Source: Pratylenchus scribneri
Lineage: Eukaryota; Nematoda; Chromadorea; Rhabditida; Pratylenchidae
NCBI GenBank assembly: GCA_030063045.1
Contig: JAQSEB010000006.1
Location: forward strand, 1-64,000
DNA: 64,000 nucleotides
Reading direction: 5' to 3'
The notes beneath the pieces were generated by a model. That model had not been told where the DNA came from. It did not search any database and worked only from the letters and a program-made list of their open reading frames with translations. Below, piece by piece: positions 25,112 to 36,900 of the stretch. A program made the translations under genes and the position numbers. Every line of letters begins with the position of its first letter. Position 1 is the stretch's first letter.

Positions 25112-25580
25112 CGTCTGTTTTAATTCCGCCTATTCTGATTTTATTAATTCCGCCTGTTCTGATTTTATTAATTCCGCCTGTTCTGATTTTAATAATTCCG
25201 CCTGTTCTGATTTTAATAATTCCGCCTGTTCTGATTTTAATAATTCCGCCTGTTCTGATTTTAATAATTCCGCCTGTTCTGATTTTAATAATTCCGCCTG
25301 TTCTGATTTTAATAATTCCGCCTGTTCTGATTTTAATAATTCCGCCTGTTCTGATTTTAATAATTCCGCCTGTTCTGATTTTAATAATTCCGCCTGTTCT
25401 GATTTTAATAATTCCGCCTGTTCTGATTTTAATAATTCCGCCTGTTCTGATTTTAATAATTCCGCCTGTTCTGATTTTAATAATTCCGCCTGTTCTGATT
25501 TTAATAATTCCGCCTGTTCTGATTTTATTAATTCCGCCTGTTCTGATTTTATTAATTCCGCCTGCTGTTCTGATTTCTAA
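25112..25580 (+). repeat. 24-nt minisatellite, about 19 copies
   Basis: Nearly perfect tandem of a unit built on TTCCGCCTGTTCTGATTTTA. The same unit in the opposite orientation forms the array at 52876-53640, and a single unit occurs at 26545-26575. The long open frames across it result from the period of 24. Confidence 0.97.
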
Positions 25581-25639
25581 TTTCGTCTGTTTAATTAAGT
25601 TTTAATTCATTCTATTTAAATAATCAAAGACAGAAACTT

Positions 25640-25740
25640 GTTTAAATTCTCGATTTTATAAAATTAAAAATTGCCAGGTAGAGGACACTTGGGCTTTTTT
25701 CTATATCGCCTTCATGAATTGCCAATTGATTTATCAAATT
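25640..25740. mobile_element. MITE family A fragment
   Basis: Only one end is present (GAGGACACTTGGGC, then ATATCGCCTTCATGAATTG), matching the right terminus of family A. Confidence 0.6.
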
Positions 25741-25789
25741 AAAAATGATTTTTGCCCCTCCCCTTAATAAATTCCTTCTATTCTCAGCA

Positions 25790-26500
25790 TTTATAATAAT
25801 TGGATGCCATATTTCTCTTTGAACTCTCCTATTAAGGGCGATGTTATGTTGTTGTCCCCGAAAAAATATGGCCAATTTCCTACTACCAGCAGGTCTCCAA
25901 CTGGGCCATTCCTCCCCCATCCAACCCATCCACAATACTCCACCCTTTCCTGCTGTTTGGAGCATCGATTGCTTTGTGGGGCATTCCACCAACTATGGCA
26001 TGGAATGGCATTTCTCCACCCTCATTCTTCTCTTTTGTGATCTTTGGTATAAAATTTATTATTTTTGGACAACTAGCAAAATTATTTTTATTTACTCAAA
26101 ATTCCTACTCCGAATTTCAATGTGTCGGATCCATTTATGTTAACGTAGAGCTTAAATATTCTTTAAATTGAGTAAAAAAACAATTTTTTGAGAAAAGGAA
26201 TGTGCTAATATAAAAACATACATGTTTCTGAAAACACAATGCTCATTGTAATCATTTGAAAGGAATGACTGTGTGGTAATGCATAGAGCATTGCCGTTTT
26301 TATCAGCTGAACAATTTCGACAGCTATATCCGGCATTGGACGGAAGGCCAACAAAAAATATGCCGAATCTTTTTCGATCCCATATGTCAATTTTTTTCCG
26401 ATCACCAAATCACAATTTCCAACAAAAGGCAATTCTTGGTATTGCACACAAAGAGGCCAAACAGCAGATTGGAGTTGCATCTCCCATTCACATCTGAGAC
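25790..26500. other. Less AT-rich block with open frames, gene not identified
   Basis: Between 25850 and 26030 all three minus frames and two plus frames are open, and base composition is exon-like. A second block at 26270-26500 is similar. I could not choose a strand or recognise a family. These may be decayed exons. Confidence 0.25.
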
Positions 26501-27194
26501 GTTTTCTCCCCAGCTCTTGCTGATTTGATGGAAGTTTGAATTAATAAAATCAGAACAGGCGGAATTAATAAAATATTAAAAATGGACGTAACAGCTGATC
26601 CGAGATCATCTATATTCATCTATTGTTTGGTGAACAGCCATTAATTTTGGAGAATAGGCAAAGGGGAACAGTAAATGGCCTGCTGCTGTTGCATGTTTAC
26701 TCTACAATTCAAATTGAATAAATTTTAAAGGCAAATAAAATAATTTTACATCTATCTACTATTCTCATTTTTTCCCTTAAGCATAAAGAATTAATTATTT
26801 ACATTGATACCATAAGTGAACAGGGAAAATTTTCAGCAGTGATGGCAAAAATATTTCGTCCATTGATGACGTAAATTGGAAAGGAAAATAATATCAAAAT
26901 ATAAATTTAAATGTTCCAGTCATTTTTATTAATGGAAATTGTATGCATTATTTATTCTACAATATATTTACAGATAAATTCATTTTATAATACAATCAAA
27001 TTTATTGAAAATTCCAAAAAAAAAAAATATATAATTATCTTCAATTTGACTATTTAATTTGTAATTTTTCTCTTGCTTAAATTCTAAATTTTAATTTCTT
27101 TTCAACAAATATTTCATTTTTATTCTAAAATTAATTATTGGCAGAAAAATACATAAGATTAACATTTCCATCAAATGCGTTTCATCTTTATGAT

Positions 27195-27341
27195 TTATAA
27201 AAATAGGCAAAGGCATGCCAATTGAACCGCCCCAAAACAAACAGCAGGAGCCAATGGGCCCAATGCCTCACATGCTGTGTCGGCAGCCACTTCACAAGCA
27301 GCAACAGTGGCTAGCCCTGCGAGAACAACAGCACAAGCAGT
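27195..27341 (-). CDS. Cys/Ala-rich hydrophobic peptide, 3' exon
   Basis: The exon follows a good acceptor (ATTTTAG before 27341) and runs in phase 0 to a stop at 27195. It encodes 48 residues with six Cys and many Ala/Val/Leu: ACAVVLAGLATVAACEVAAD, then a Pro-Gly-containing bend and a final CLC. Cys spacing is about 13-8-11-8-2. The composition is far richer in G+C than the flanks. The pattern of Ala-rich helices with regularly spaced Cys recalls halocin C8-like and other small nematode secreted peptides; this is a resemblance in pattern only. The 5' exon with the signal peptide was not found. Confidence 0.55.
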   Translation of the reverse strand, partial: TACAVVLAGLATVAACEVAADTACEALGPLAPAVCFGAVQLACLCLFL

Positions 27342-28045
27342 CTAAAATTTTAGAAAATGTAAATAAAAAAAAATATAGATAATTATGAATAATAATTAAG
27401 ATAAATTTGCTATTTTGGTTAACTAAATTGATTTTCTTGGTATTTTTGGAGACATTTAAAAATGTATTTTTTAATAGAAAATTATTTCTATATTAAAAAT
27501 CATTAATTTAATATGCGAAATTTTTTCTTATTATTGAAGGTTTTAAATTTTATTAGCTTTTAAGTTTTAACTAAATCCCAATTCAATGAGGGGAGAAGTA
27601 GAGTTGTTCAAAATCAATCAACCAATCCGAATCTAGGCGATTTTTGACAAAAAAACCATAGTGAAAAAATGGCCAAATAAGGTAAAATTTTAACCAAAAA
27701 TTTTCCTTCGAGGTTAAAGCTCTATATTTTATTTTTCGAAGCCTATCAGAGTCAGAAAGATTTTTGCCATAAAAATTAAAAATGCAATCTTTTAAATTTT
27801 TATTTGCCCCGCATATTATGAAATATGGACAAAAAATATTAAAAATCATTTAAATAAAATATTTAAAACCCACCTACACACATTTAAAATGGGTGGCCAT
27901 CAAATTTAACGTAAATATTTTAATGGATTTTTGAATATGAATGAAATGATGCGATTTTTATTGAAAAATTTTTTTATAAAATTTAACATTTAAATTTATA
28001 TGTATAAGTATATAAAAATTAAGACAATTAAGTATTTAAAACATT
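27342..28045. other. AT-rich region without recognised gene
   Basis: It should contain the upstream part of the peptide gene at 27195-27341 if that gene is complete, but no signal-peptide exon is evident. The minus frame at 27583-27849 has no family resemblance. Confidence 0.4.
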
Positions 28046-28049
28046 ATTT

Positions 28050-28338
28050 TTGACCATATCTCGAGAAGGAAGTAATCAATTCAGAGGAAGGCGATATGCC
28101 ATTTGAAAGCCCTAAATGTCCTCTAAAAAGTGGCCAATTCTAATTGGTTTTTTGAAATATATGCGGCTTTTCCTCCAACTAACAAATTCGGGTTTATTCC
28201 ATTCAAAGACATGTAACTTTTTTAAAGTCTAAATTTTATAAAATTCAAAATGGCCAAATTGTAAAGAACATTTTAGGGTTTTAAATGATATATCGCCTTC
28301 CAAGATTGGAAATTGCTTCGTTGAGATATCGCCATGAA
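28050..28338. mobile_element. MITE family A copy
   Basis: Begins ACCATATCTCGAGAAGGAAG and ends TATATCGCCTTCCAAGATTG, GCTTCGTTGAGATATCG. It lies directly upstream of the nicotinic-receptor-like exons. Confidence 0.75.
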
Positions 28339-28400
28339 ATTTCCTAGTTTCTGAAATTTTTCCATCCATATTTTGAATGATTATTTCAATCCAATTTTAG

Positions 28401-28721
28401 AATGAACGAAGACAAAATATCACGGTGAATGTTTGGATGGTGAGTGATGAATTAAAATTACTTACCTAAATCTTATCGTATTTAATTTAGGTGCAAAATT
28501 GGTTTGATGAAGTAGGTCCCTCACTTCCGCCTCTTTATATTTCATTACCATAAAAATAGTTCCTCGACTGGGATCCGGCCCAATTCGAAGGGATTAACCG
28601 GACCATTGTGCCGTATCAACAAATTTGGGTACCCGACAATGTGCTCTACAATTCGGAGCAGATGGATCGACGTGGGACTGAGGCATTGATGAATGCCATT
28701 GTGGAGACCGGACATTGGAGG
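28401..28721 (+). CDS. Cys-loop ligand-gated ion channel (nicotinic receptor-like) fragment
   Basis: Three in-phase exons, 28401-28439 (NERRQNITVNVWM), 28491-28511 (VQNWFDE) and 28560-28721 (FLDWDPAQFEGI, VPYQQIWVPDNVLYN). These match the ligand-binding domain of acetylcholine-receptor subunits in the beta1-beta6 region, including the W-x-D-x-x-L-x-W and IW-x-PD-x-x-LYN signatures. Donor and acceptor sites are good. Neither the signal peptide and first strands nor the Cys-loop, the four membrane helices or any later exon is found in the window; 29.1 kb already holds an unrelated minus-strand exon. It is therefore either a gene with very long introns running elsewhere or an orphan fragment; the latter seems likelier. 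Confidence 0.7.
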
Positions 28722-29100
28722 GTGAATTTGGGGTCATTAAAATAGGGTCGGTAATGTTTGAGCGCCGCACGTTTGAGCGCCAGCGACTTTTCACAAAATC
28801 AATAGGTTCCTTTTATTAGGCCTATTGTGAAATTACAAAAATAGTTTACGGGAACCTCAAAATAGTAGTCTACATATTTCTGCTTTTTTTTATATTTTTC
28901 TAATTAAATTTTTCCCGAAAAAGTGCCAATTTAGGTAAAACGTAAAATATGACAAAAATTACATCAAAACATGAAATAAATTTTCAAAAACATCATTTTT
29001 ATCTGCATTTCTTATCAGATCTGATGAAATTCTCCCCCTACTTATGGCCAAAATATTTAGCCTTAAAAAATCCTTTTGCCAAATTCATATTTTGCCATTG
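28722..29100. other. AT-rich spacer
   Basis: Contains the doublet GTTTGAGCGCCGCACGTTTGAGCGCC at 28757-28785, a short direct repeat, and otherwise nothing recognisable. Confidence 0.4.
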
Positions 29101-29159
29101 AAAGTTGATTTATTTTCGTAGGAACCATTCCACTCTCTATTCAATCCATGCGGGCGAGG

Positions 29160-29410
29160 AGATTATCACCGCATTCGGATCCAATTGTCTTGGATAACAA
29201 AGGAAAAGTCTGATATAAAAATTAAATTAATAAAAAATATATTATCCAAATTGGCAATGTCCTTTGCCCACAACTCGGAATTGAATTCGATAAGAACCTG
29301 ATGAGGTGCGGATTCACCCAATGCGCCGTAGCATTGATTTATAACAAAGAATTCTGCTGAAGAATTGAATTTTCCAATGACATTTCCTTCGGTCAATTCA
29401 ATGCTTAAAA
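29160..29410 (-). CDS. Unknown protein exon, paralogue of 63620-63930
   Basis: A minus-strand open region contains FNSELWAKDIANL and, after a short AT-rich interval that may be an intron, FSFVIQDNWIRM. Both blocks recur at 63.6-63.9 kb as FNSELWAKDIASL and FSFAIQVNWIRM. Differences between the copies in the second block are largely synonymous in this frame, which supports coding. I do not recognise the family. The remaining exons are not seen here. Confidence 0.45.
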
Positions 29411-30980
29411 TTTTAGTAATTATTAAAATATTTATTTTTTCATTACAGTTGATCAGTCAGATGGAAGGAGGCAAGAAATAGCAAAATTGCATGAAAAATT
29501 TTACCGATCCCCACCATTTATAACTAAAATATTTTTAAATTATTTTTAAATTTGAATGGATAATTATAAAATAATAATTTGAGTAATAATTAAATAAATT
29601 TTCGTAAAATTCAATTAGAATAATAAAATAACGCTGTTTTAATATTAACTGCTTAAAAAATAAACGAATGAATGAGTGAAATGATGATGAATCATTGAAA
29701 ATTAAAATGGATGATGTGATGACTGATGAATAAAAAAAATATTAATAAAAATAATATATTAATTTCAATTTTAATAATAAGAATTTTTGGCAGAAAAAAT
29801 TATATGCTATTTTGGTGTGGTGACAAGATATGTATTTTAGTTTTTTTAGCAAAAGAAGAAAAAGTTTGCCAGGGAATTTAATTTTTTATTTATGATTTTG
29901 CAAAGATTTGACACCTCAATTCGCTATAATCTCAGCCAAATGTATCAGATCAACGAGAATGCACTTTCAATGCGTGTGATGCTCCCAATGGATTTGTCAT
30001 TTGCGGCCATTTTTCTTCTTTATTTGTTCATTTCCAAATAATTTTATCAAAACAATCGTTTTTATTTTTCTACTTTTTCGGTAATTAATAAAAACCAATT
30101 TTCGAAAAAACAAAAAAAAATTTTTTTGGGACCCCAATTCGTAAGGATTACCTTGGTGTTAGTTGCTTTCCATAAAAAATATCCCGCAACCACAATTATT
30201 CCCCTCCTTATATTTATATAAGCGAGAACATTTTGAATAGTCCTTTATTTTGATTAGGAATAGTTCATGAACTTGATTAGGAATAGAATAAGATGATGTG
30301 AGAAATTAAAGGAAAGATTTTTACTATCTCAGAAGAACGCCCGGGCGAGCGAAACGAGCTGAACCCCGAAGGGGCGAAGAAGATAACAACAGTCACACTT
30401 CCCTAGCTCAGAACCCTAGCTCAGAAGAATCTGAGCTAGTTTAAATTAAATTTAAATAAAATTCACCCAATAAAATATGAATTTTAAATGAATCAAAATG
30501 TTGAAAACCGGCAACGGCCATCGCAAATACGATAAATTGATTTGATTGATGCGCAGAGAGATGGGGGAGCCGAAAATGTAAATCTTTAATTATTGAAATT
30601 GGAATTAAATAAATTAAATAAAATTAATGATTATGGAATATAGTCCAATTTTGCTTAGCGATCAAAATCTGATTATTCTTTCGTATTTTACAAATTATTT
30701 CTAAAAGGAAATTAAGATCTTTCATAGAAGCACTTTTTATCAAATTTAATGACAATACATAATTGGTCAAAATTGTTATTATTGCCAAAAAAAGAAATTT
30801 ATTCAATTTTGTCCTATTTTGACACTTTTTTAGTCAAAATTTATTGCCGATTTAAAATCAGATTACATTAATCCATTCTATAATCAATTCATCCAAATTA
30901 AAATTATTAATTGTGTTAAATAATTTGGTAAATTTTAAAATTAATCTTTATTAAAATTGATATTATAAAGAAAGATTTAA
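29411..30980. other. AT-rich region without recognised gene
   Basis: A short GC-rich patch lies at 30330-30440, with inverted pieces (GAACCCCGAAGGGGC) and a repeated CTCAGA(A)CCCTAGCTCAGA. No coding sequence recognised. Confidence 0.4.
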
Positions 30981-30994
30981 ATGTTCTTGATTTG

Positions 30995-31055
30995 GGAAGC
31001 GGGTAGGAGTTGGATGCAGGTCGTGTGTTCGAATCTCACCTGGGGCTAATAATTT
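30995..31055 (+). tRNA. tRNA-like sequence (3' half, probably a relic)
   Basis: The segment GTGTTCGAATCTCACC resembles a T-arm with B box (GTTCGAATC), preceded by GC-containing DNA, but the D-arm and a paired acceptor stem are not evident. Probably a tRNA relic or tRNA-derived repeat. Confidence 0.25.
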
Positions 31056-31340
31056 TTTAGATAGGCAAAGGTGTGGAATGGGTTTTTGGGGGTGCGCGAA
31101 GGGACAAATGGGTGAGGGGTGCGAGGGATATATCTGGATAAAGGAGGGATTAAGGCGGATAAAGGGGGATTAAGCGGAATTAAGTCGGATTAAGCCCCGA
31201 ATTAGATTGGAAATGGCCTGGAGGGCTAATGGAAGGTCGGAAAAGTGGGCCGAAGGCCTTGAGAGGAGTGTGTGCGGGATATCCGGATAAAGGGGGATTA
31301 AGCTGGATAAACTGGAATATAACCCTATAGGGATCTTTTA
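31056..31340 (+). repeat. GC-richer tract with GGATAAAG/GGATTAAG repeats
   Basis: Purine-rich on the plus strand, containing repeated GGATAAAGGGGGATTAAG-type units and related spacers, quite unlike the AT-rich surroundings. It directly follows the tRNA-like sequence. No open frame of note. Confidence 0.6.
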
Positions 31341-32020
31341 AAGCGCATAGCGCTTTCTTCCTACCGGAAGTAAAATTTCTAATCGTCCCATGTATTCCTT
31401 ACACCCATCGAATCATATGCCCTCCAAATTTTTAATTTCAACTCATAGAATTCGTATAGTGAAAATTAATATGGTTTGAGTCTAATTTAATGCTGATTCA
31501 TAAGCCAATATATTTAAAAAGCCACGTCGATTTTTTCATTCATTTATTAGTTTATATTAATTTTCATTTATTTTTTTATCGCTAGTAATTATTTTTTATT
31601 TAATCCAGATAAACATTAATCAAATCAAAACTAAATTCATTTTTCATTCTCAAAGCATCAATACATATAATAATATATTGTTTCAATCAATTTCTTTTAA
31701 AGAAATGGACTTTTCCCAAAAAATTGTAATTTTATATCATTACATTTGAATGATATAATGATAAAAAAACTTTTTATCATCAACGAATAATAATTCTGTA
31801 TATAATCAGACTTTTTCCATAAAAAGATATATTTTATGCTATTTATTAAGTTACTTTCTGAATGAATTCCTATTTCCTATTAACCTATAAATCTAGCTTA
31901 TTCACCTCTTTAATACTCGACAATTATACAATAAATTTAATTTATTTATTTAGAAAAATCCTTCAAAACTCTTCTAATAATAATAACAACTTTCAAAATA
32001 CAAATTTTATTATCATCAAA

Positions 32021-34347
32021 ATGAGCATTTCAGGCAAAACTACGATCATCATCTGCTTTTTGGCAATGATTGTCATTGCTGCTGGTAGTTTCAAATTGTT
32101 CTTTATATTTTTAAATTTTCATCCATTTTAGGCCTAAAGTGTTACGAATGTGTGGGCGAAGAATGCTCGAAAGAACAAAATTGTGTTGGCCTGGAAAATA
32201 GCTGCATCAAAATAAATTGTAAAATTATAAATATGATTAAAATATTAAAAAAAATTCAGGTGGTGGTGCAAATTCTGGAAAGGTCATTGGTATGTGTTTT
32301 GCTGCTGCTGAAAATGGAGAATGCCCTGCAAAACCTTTCTGTAACATTAAAGGTATTAAAAGCCATGTGAAACATTGCAGTGTGTGCAATGATGACCTTT
32401 GCAATAATTGTAATTTTTTAAATTAAAAACAAATAAATTATCAAATTAATTCAATCTACTTAAAATATAAAAATAAAAATATTATTTTTTACGGTTCCAT
32501 GAAATTTGGTCACCGGCTAACTTGAGCACGAACCCGGAGTCACAATTTTTGGCGCGAATTTTGAAAATCTGTTGAAAATGCACTTAATTTTCAGAGTTAT
32601 AAACAAAATGAGAATGCATGTATTTTGGGGATATTATTAAAATTGCTTATATTTTGCAAAGATATTTAAATATTTTTACATTTTCATTTTAGAAATCTAG
32701 TGAAAATAGAGTGAATATAAAAATTATTCAGAATTTCAAAAATAATTTGAAAATATGAAATATTTTCAAAATTTTTTAAGACATATTTGCAATATCTATT
32801 CAAAATACCAAGAAAAATATTTTCAAAATGGCCACCATATTCAGAATATTTTGAAAATGGGGCAAAAAATCTGTTTCCCTTGTTCTGGTTTATTGTTCTG
32901 ACTTTTTCTTTGTTCTGATTTTTCTCGCGCACCGTTCTGACTTTTTCCCTTGTTCTGATTTTCTGTTCTGTTTTTTTTACTTATTCTGATTTTCTGTTCT
33001 GATTTTTCCCTTGTTCTGATTTTTCTCGCGCACTGTTCTGACTTTTTTCCCTTGTTCTGATTCTGATTTCACTTATTTAATCATCTGCCGCAGCTGGGAT
33101 TCGAACCCGAGTAGTCAAAGCCTAAAGTCAGCGACATAACATTGAGCTAAGGAGGCTATGTATCCTCCTCCATTAAAACATTTATTTATTTCTTTCATTG
33201 TCTTTCTCTAGAATATTCTCAAAATTTAGATATTTTTCGAAAATATTCTGAAAATTTGTTCTATTTTAGGTTGTGAAAATGAATCGAAAAATTTGGAGAA
33301 AATCATAGAATTCTGAAAATTTTCTGAAAATTGTATCCATTTTTAATCTGCATTTTGGGTCTTATTCTCAAAAGCTTATCAAAATGAATACAAATATAAA
33401 TTTTCAAAATTATAAAATTCTCAAAATGTTTCCTGGATTTTACTAATTCTAAGAATATTATAAGAATTGATGTATTTTCAATTAATTTTGTAAATATGTA
33501 AAATTTTGAACATATTTTTTTCCTTCTATGTTCAAAATCTTTTGAATTTGTTTTGACATGGATTTTCAGAATTTTATTCATTTCTAGTATATTTTAGCAA
33601 TTTATCGGTGCTCAATATATGTTGAGGATTTTTTATTTTTTAAAAAAATTTTCAAAATTACAATGAAATTTTCAAAATATTTTGCGCATATTTTCTTTGT
33701 GACTCCGGGAAGAATTATTAGCACCAAATTTGGAAAATGGCCGAAAGCTATATTAAAATTAATTTATTCATCATTTTACTTAACGATCATATTAATTGGT
33801 AAATTTGAGTTTTTGTCGCTTTGCCGAGTCCAAATGTTCAAATAAAATTTTCTCAAAATAGGCAAATGATATATCAATCGACGCGTCTCGATGAGCTGGT
33901 TACGATTCTAATCTTGTTTTTCATAAAATTCTTAAATAAAATAATTATACCCATTTTAGTATCATATCGCTTAGATGTGCTATAATTTTGAAATTTTTGA
34001 ATTTATTTGCAAAACATATAAATTTTTTAATACAGCTCATCGAGAAGCGTGATTATATTTCATTTGCCTATTTTGAGAAAATTTTATTTGAACATTTGGA
34101 CTCGGCAAAGCGACAAAAACTCAAATTTACCAATTAATATGATCGTTAAGTAAAATGATGAATAAATTAATTTTAATATAGCTTTCGGCCATTTTCCAAA
34201 TTTGGTGCTAATAATTCTTCGTGCTCAAAATTCGTCGTGCTCAAATTTCTTGACACGTTTTTTACAGCGTTCCAGCCAATTGCTTTTTCTTCGCTCATTA
34301 TGGCCATTGTCGGTAACCTTCTGATTGCTGCCGTTTTGAACATTTGA
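32021..34347 (+). CDS. Ly6-like secreted, tail-anchored protein
   Basis: Exons 32021-32084, 32132-32218, 32260-32409 and 34268-34347 are consistent in phase and give about 126 residues. Exon 1 is a signal peptide (MSISGKTTIIICFLAMIVIA), exon 2 starts LKCYECVGEEC, and exon 3 ends HCSVCNDDLCNN, the C-x(2)-C-x(4)-CN ending of Ly6-like domains. The last exon encodes a hydrophobic tail (IMAIVGNLLIAAVLNI) closely like that of the gene at 17416-18964. The 1.86-kb last intron contains a degenerate minisatellite, a tRNA-like sequence and an inverted-repeat element. If the tail exon belongs to another gene, exon 3 would read through to a short secreted form. Likely a surface or secreted protein; function unknown. 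Confidence 0.65.
32880..33070 (+). repeat. Irregular tandem with CTTGTTCTGATTTT core
   Basis: About ten imperfect units of 15-25 nt containing TGTTCTGATTTT or TGTTCTGACTTTT, with two CTCGCGCACTGTTCTGAC variants. Intronic. Confidence 0.75.
33086..33158 (-). tRNA. tRNA-like sequence, probably degenerate
   Basis: On the minus strand it has TTAGCTCAATG (A-box-like), a perfect B box GGTTCGAATCC, and a total length of about 73 nt. The acceptor stem pairs in only about four of seven positions and the anticodon stem is poor, so it is probably a tRNA pseudogene or tRNA-derived repeat. The anticodon cannot be assigned safely. Confidence 0.4.
33705..34222. mobile_element. Inverted-repeat element, about 195-bp arms
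   Basis: The left arm (33705-33900) has ATTTGAGTTTTTGTCGCTTT and CCGAGTCCAAATGTTC; the right arm (34045-34222) carries their inverse, around a central loop of about 130 bp. The terminal motif GAATTATTAGCACCAAATTT is mirrored at the right end. It occupies the last intron of the Ly6-like gene, ending about 45 bp before the tail exon. No coding capacity. Confidence 0.8.
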
Positions 34348-36589
34348 AGAAGAAATGAATAAACAATGGGAATTGGCCATAACATTATTGACAAAATTAC
34401 ATTACAATGGTCCATATTCCAAAAATGTTAATCCAAACCTATTAATGTCTATCCCTTTCACTGTCCTTCTTTTTATTTTTCGGTTATTTTTGGGTTTACT
34501 TTCCTCTTTCCAATGTTGAATAAAAATTGTTGAATTCCTTAAAATTAAAATACCCTCTAAATTTGACGATGAAAAAGGTAGAAAAAGAAATGTTGCAATT
34601 TTGCTTTAATCCACATTGATTCGAGAATGCCGAGTAAAATGGTGAATATTGTGCCGGATGCTGCCATCATATAAATATGCCTGTTTTGGTTGAGGCTGCC
34701 CAATAATTCTTTTGGGGTACCCATAGAAATTAACAAAATTTGGAATACACCAGCACCTGAAAATTAATTATTGGAAAAATTTCGACGAAAATTTTACCGA
34801 ATAAATGAACATTTATGGTTAACTAATTACTTGTCATTTTGACAGGTAATGGCCAAAAAAATTTTTCCTATAAAAGACCACATACCGTAAAAGTTCTTTT
34901 AAATTCCCCTTGGGGAATTATTTTTAAACTCCTAAAAATTGGGAAAATTAGTAATCTAACTCCCTAATTTATGAAGATCTTTGAACAAATTATAACAAAT
35001 TTTGTAGAGCTTTAGGGAAATAAGAAAATGCAATAATTTTTTAAATATCATCCTAAGAACAGATATGGGTCCTTAAAGTCAGGGTGGGGAATAATTAGAG
35101 ACTGGGGAATTAAATAAGAATTTACGGAAATTATAATTTGAGCCATTTTTGGTATATAAATTGAACATTTTTTATGTATGCATGGGTATGGTATTTTTCA
35201 TATTAATTAATTATCTTGGGACATTTTTTTTTCAATTAGAGCCCAAAAATTAAGAAGAAAAAATACCGTATTTAAATTTTCATTTTTATCAAATTACCTA
35301 AATTTTTCAAGTTTAAAAAATAAAAAATGAATTAGGCAATAAAAAAATTGACCTAATGCATAAGTTGGAGCGATGAAGAAGCCAATTGTGTCAATTAAAT
35401 TTGAAATTGTGCTACTCTTATTGAGACCGTGAAGGACCAAAGAGAGAATGAGCAAAAGGACAGAGGCAACCATGTTGAATGTGAATAAAAGGGTGAATGC
35501 ATTTTGGGGATTGCTAAACACGAAAGAGAAAACGGCATTCATTGGCACAAATGAGAAGAAATAGTAGAGGCACCAAAGGAAGAATAATCTGTTAATTTGG
35601 CATTTTAGAATTAGATTTTAATTAATTAAAAATATTCTTAATTATTTTTATATTAATTTTAATTTAAATAAATAATTTATTAATTTGTTTTTATATTAAT
35701 TTTAATCCACTAACTCCATTCGGCCTCCTTCCATCAAGACAAAAGCAAAAATGAAACCAATAATTACAGAACAAAATAGAATATATAAAATCAAATTCCA
35801 GAGAAACACTGAACACCAATATGTGAAAATGTGTAATTTAGTCAACATTAACTGGTAAAAAATTATTATTACTTTTAATTTCGTTTTTATTCATATTTTT
35901 CCAAATTGGAATTACTAGTTTTTCATTTTATTATAATATTTTCTTTATGAAACTAATTTTTGGCCTACTAATGTTTTCATTTTTAAAATTCTGTAAAAAT
36001 GTATCCAAAAAATTGATTTTAAATTAAATAAATTTTTAATTATATTCATAATTGTTTAAATTAGCTATCATTTTTCCTTTCTTGGTCTACTAATATTTCA
36101 TTGAAAATGATATAAAATTCTGCTCAAAAGGTGACTTGATGTTTGAATTTGCCGGCCCTTTCCTCGACCAATGGCACAATTTGTGTTGCACTGAATATGG
36201 AAAAGCAGAGAATGATGGCTATCGACCTAAGTCCATTGCTAATTAATTTCTCTATACAGGCGTGTTCAACAATTCCAGTTTGATTTGCGGAAATGTCGTA
36301 AATTTCACTAGAAGCCCGAATGGAAACTGTAAATAGAAATGGAAAGTACAGTATTATTCATTTTGATTAATTTAATAATTTAAATTCATTTTTTAAAAAT
36401 AATTTCGTTGATTTTTATTATAATTAAAATGTAAAAATTCACGATAAATTAAACCATTCATGATTGTTGCTCTTAATATTTAGAAAATTGATTAATCACC
36501 AGAATTTAAACAAACTTCAGAGATTAATAACCTCATTTGTCAGATTAAATGCAAAATAATGACCTAAAAAATGGTTGGCCGCCACTTCC

Positions 36590-36900
36590 GAACGAACCGG
36601 GCTAGTGCAGTGCCGATGGAGTTAAAGAAGATGTGGAATTGCATTTTATTAGGCATAAAATTTGCTACAAAATGATATCAAAAAATTGGCCCATGTTGAG
36701 TATTTTCACCGAGTTATGGCCAAAAAACGGCTAGAAATATACAATTTTAAATAACCAGCGGTATTTTGGCCATAACTCAGTGGATATTCAACGTTGGCCA
36801 ATGCTTTTGACATCATTTTGTAGCTAATTTTATGCCTAATAAAATACACTAAACAATTTCATAGCAGCTTTATCACCATCGGCAAAGCCCACTTCGTCCG
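36590..36900. mobile_element. Palindromic MITE (family C)
   Basis: The left arm has TTTTATTAGGCATAAAATTT and GATATCAAAAAATTGGCC; the right arm mirrors both, and GAGTTATGGCCAAAA pairs with TTTTGGCCATAACTC in the centre. A diverged copy at 62650-63230 is interrupted by another element. Confidence 0.75.

Noticed and set aside
25086..25605. Two long open frames on the plus strand with a repeating octapeptide
   Set aside because: They arise from a 24-nt minisatellite whose period keeps frames open; the same unit occurs inverted elsewhere.
33086..33158. Functional tRNA gene
   Set aside because: The B box is perfect but the acceptor and anticodon stems do not pair well; listed as tRNA-like only.
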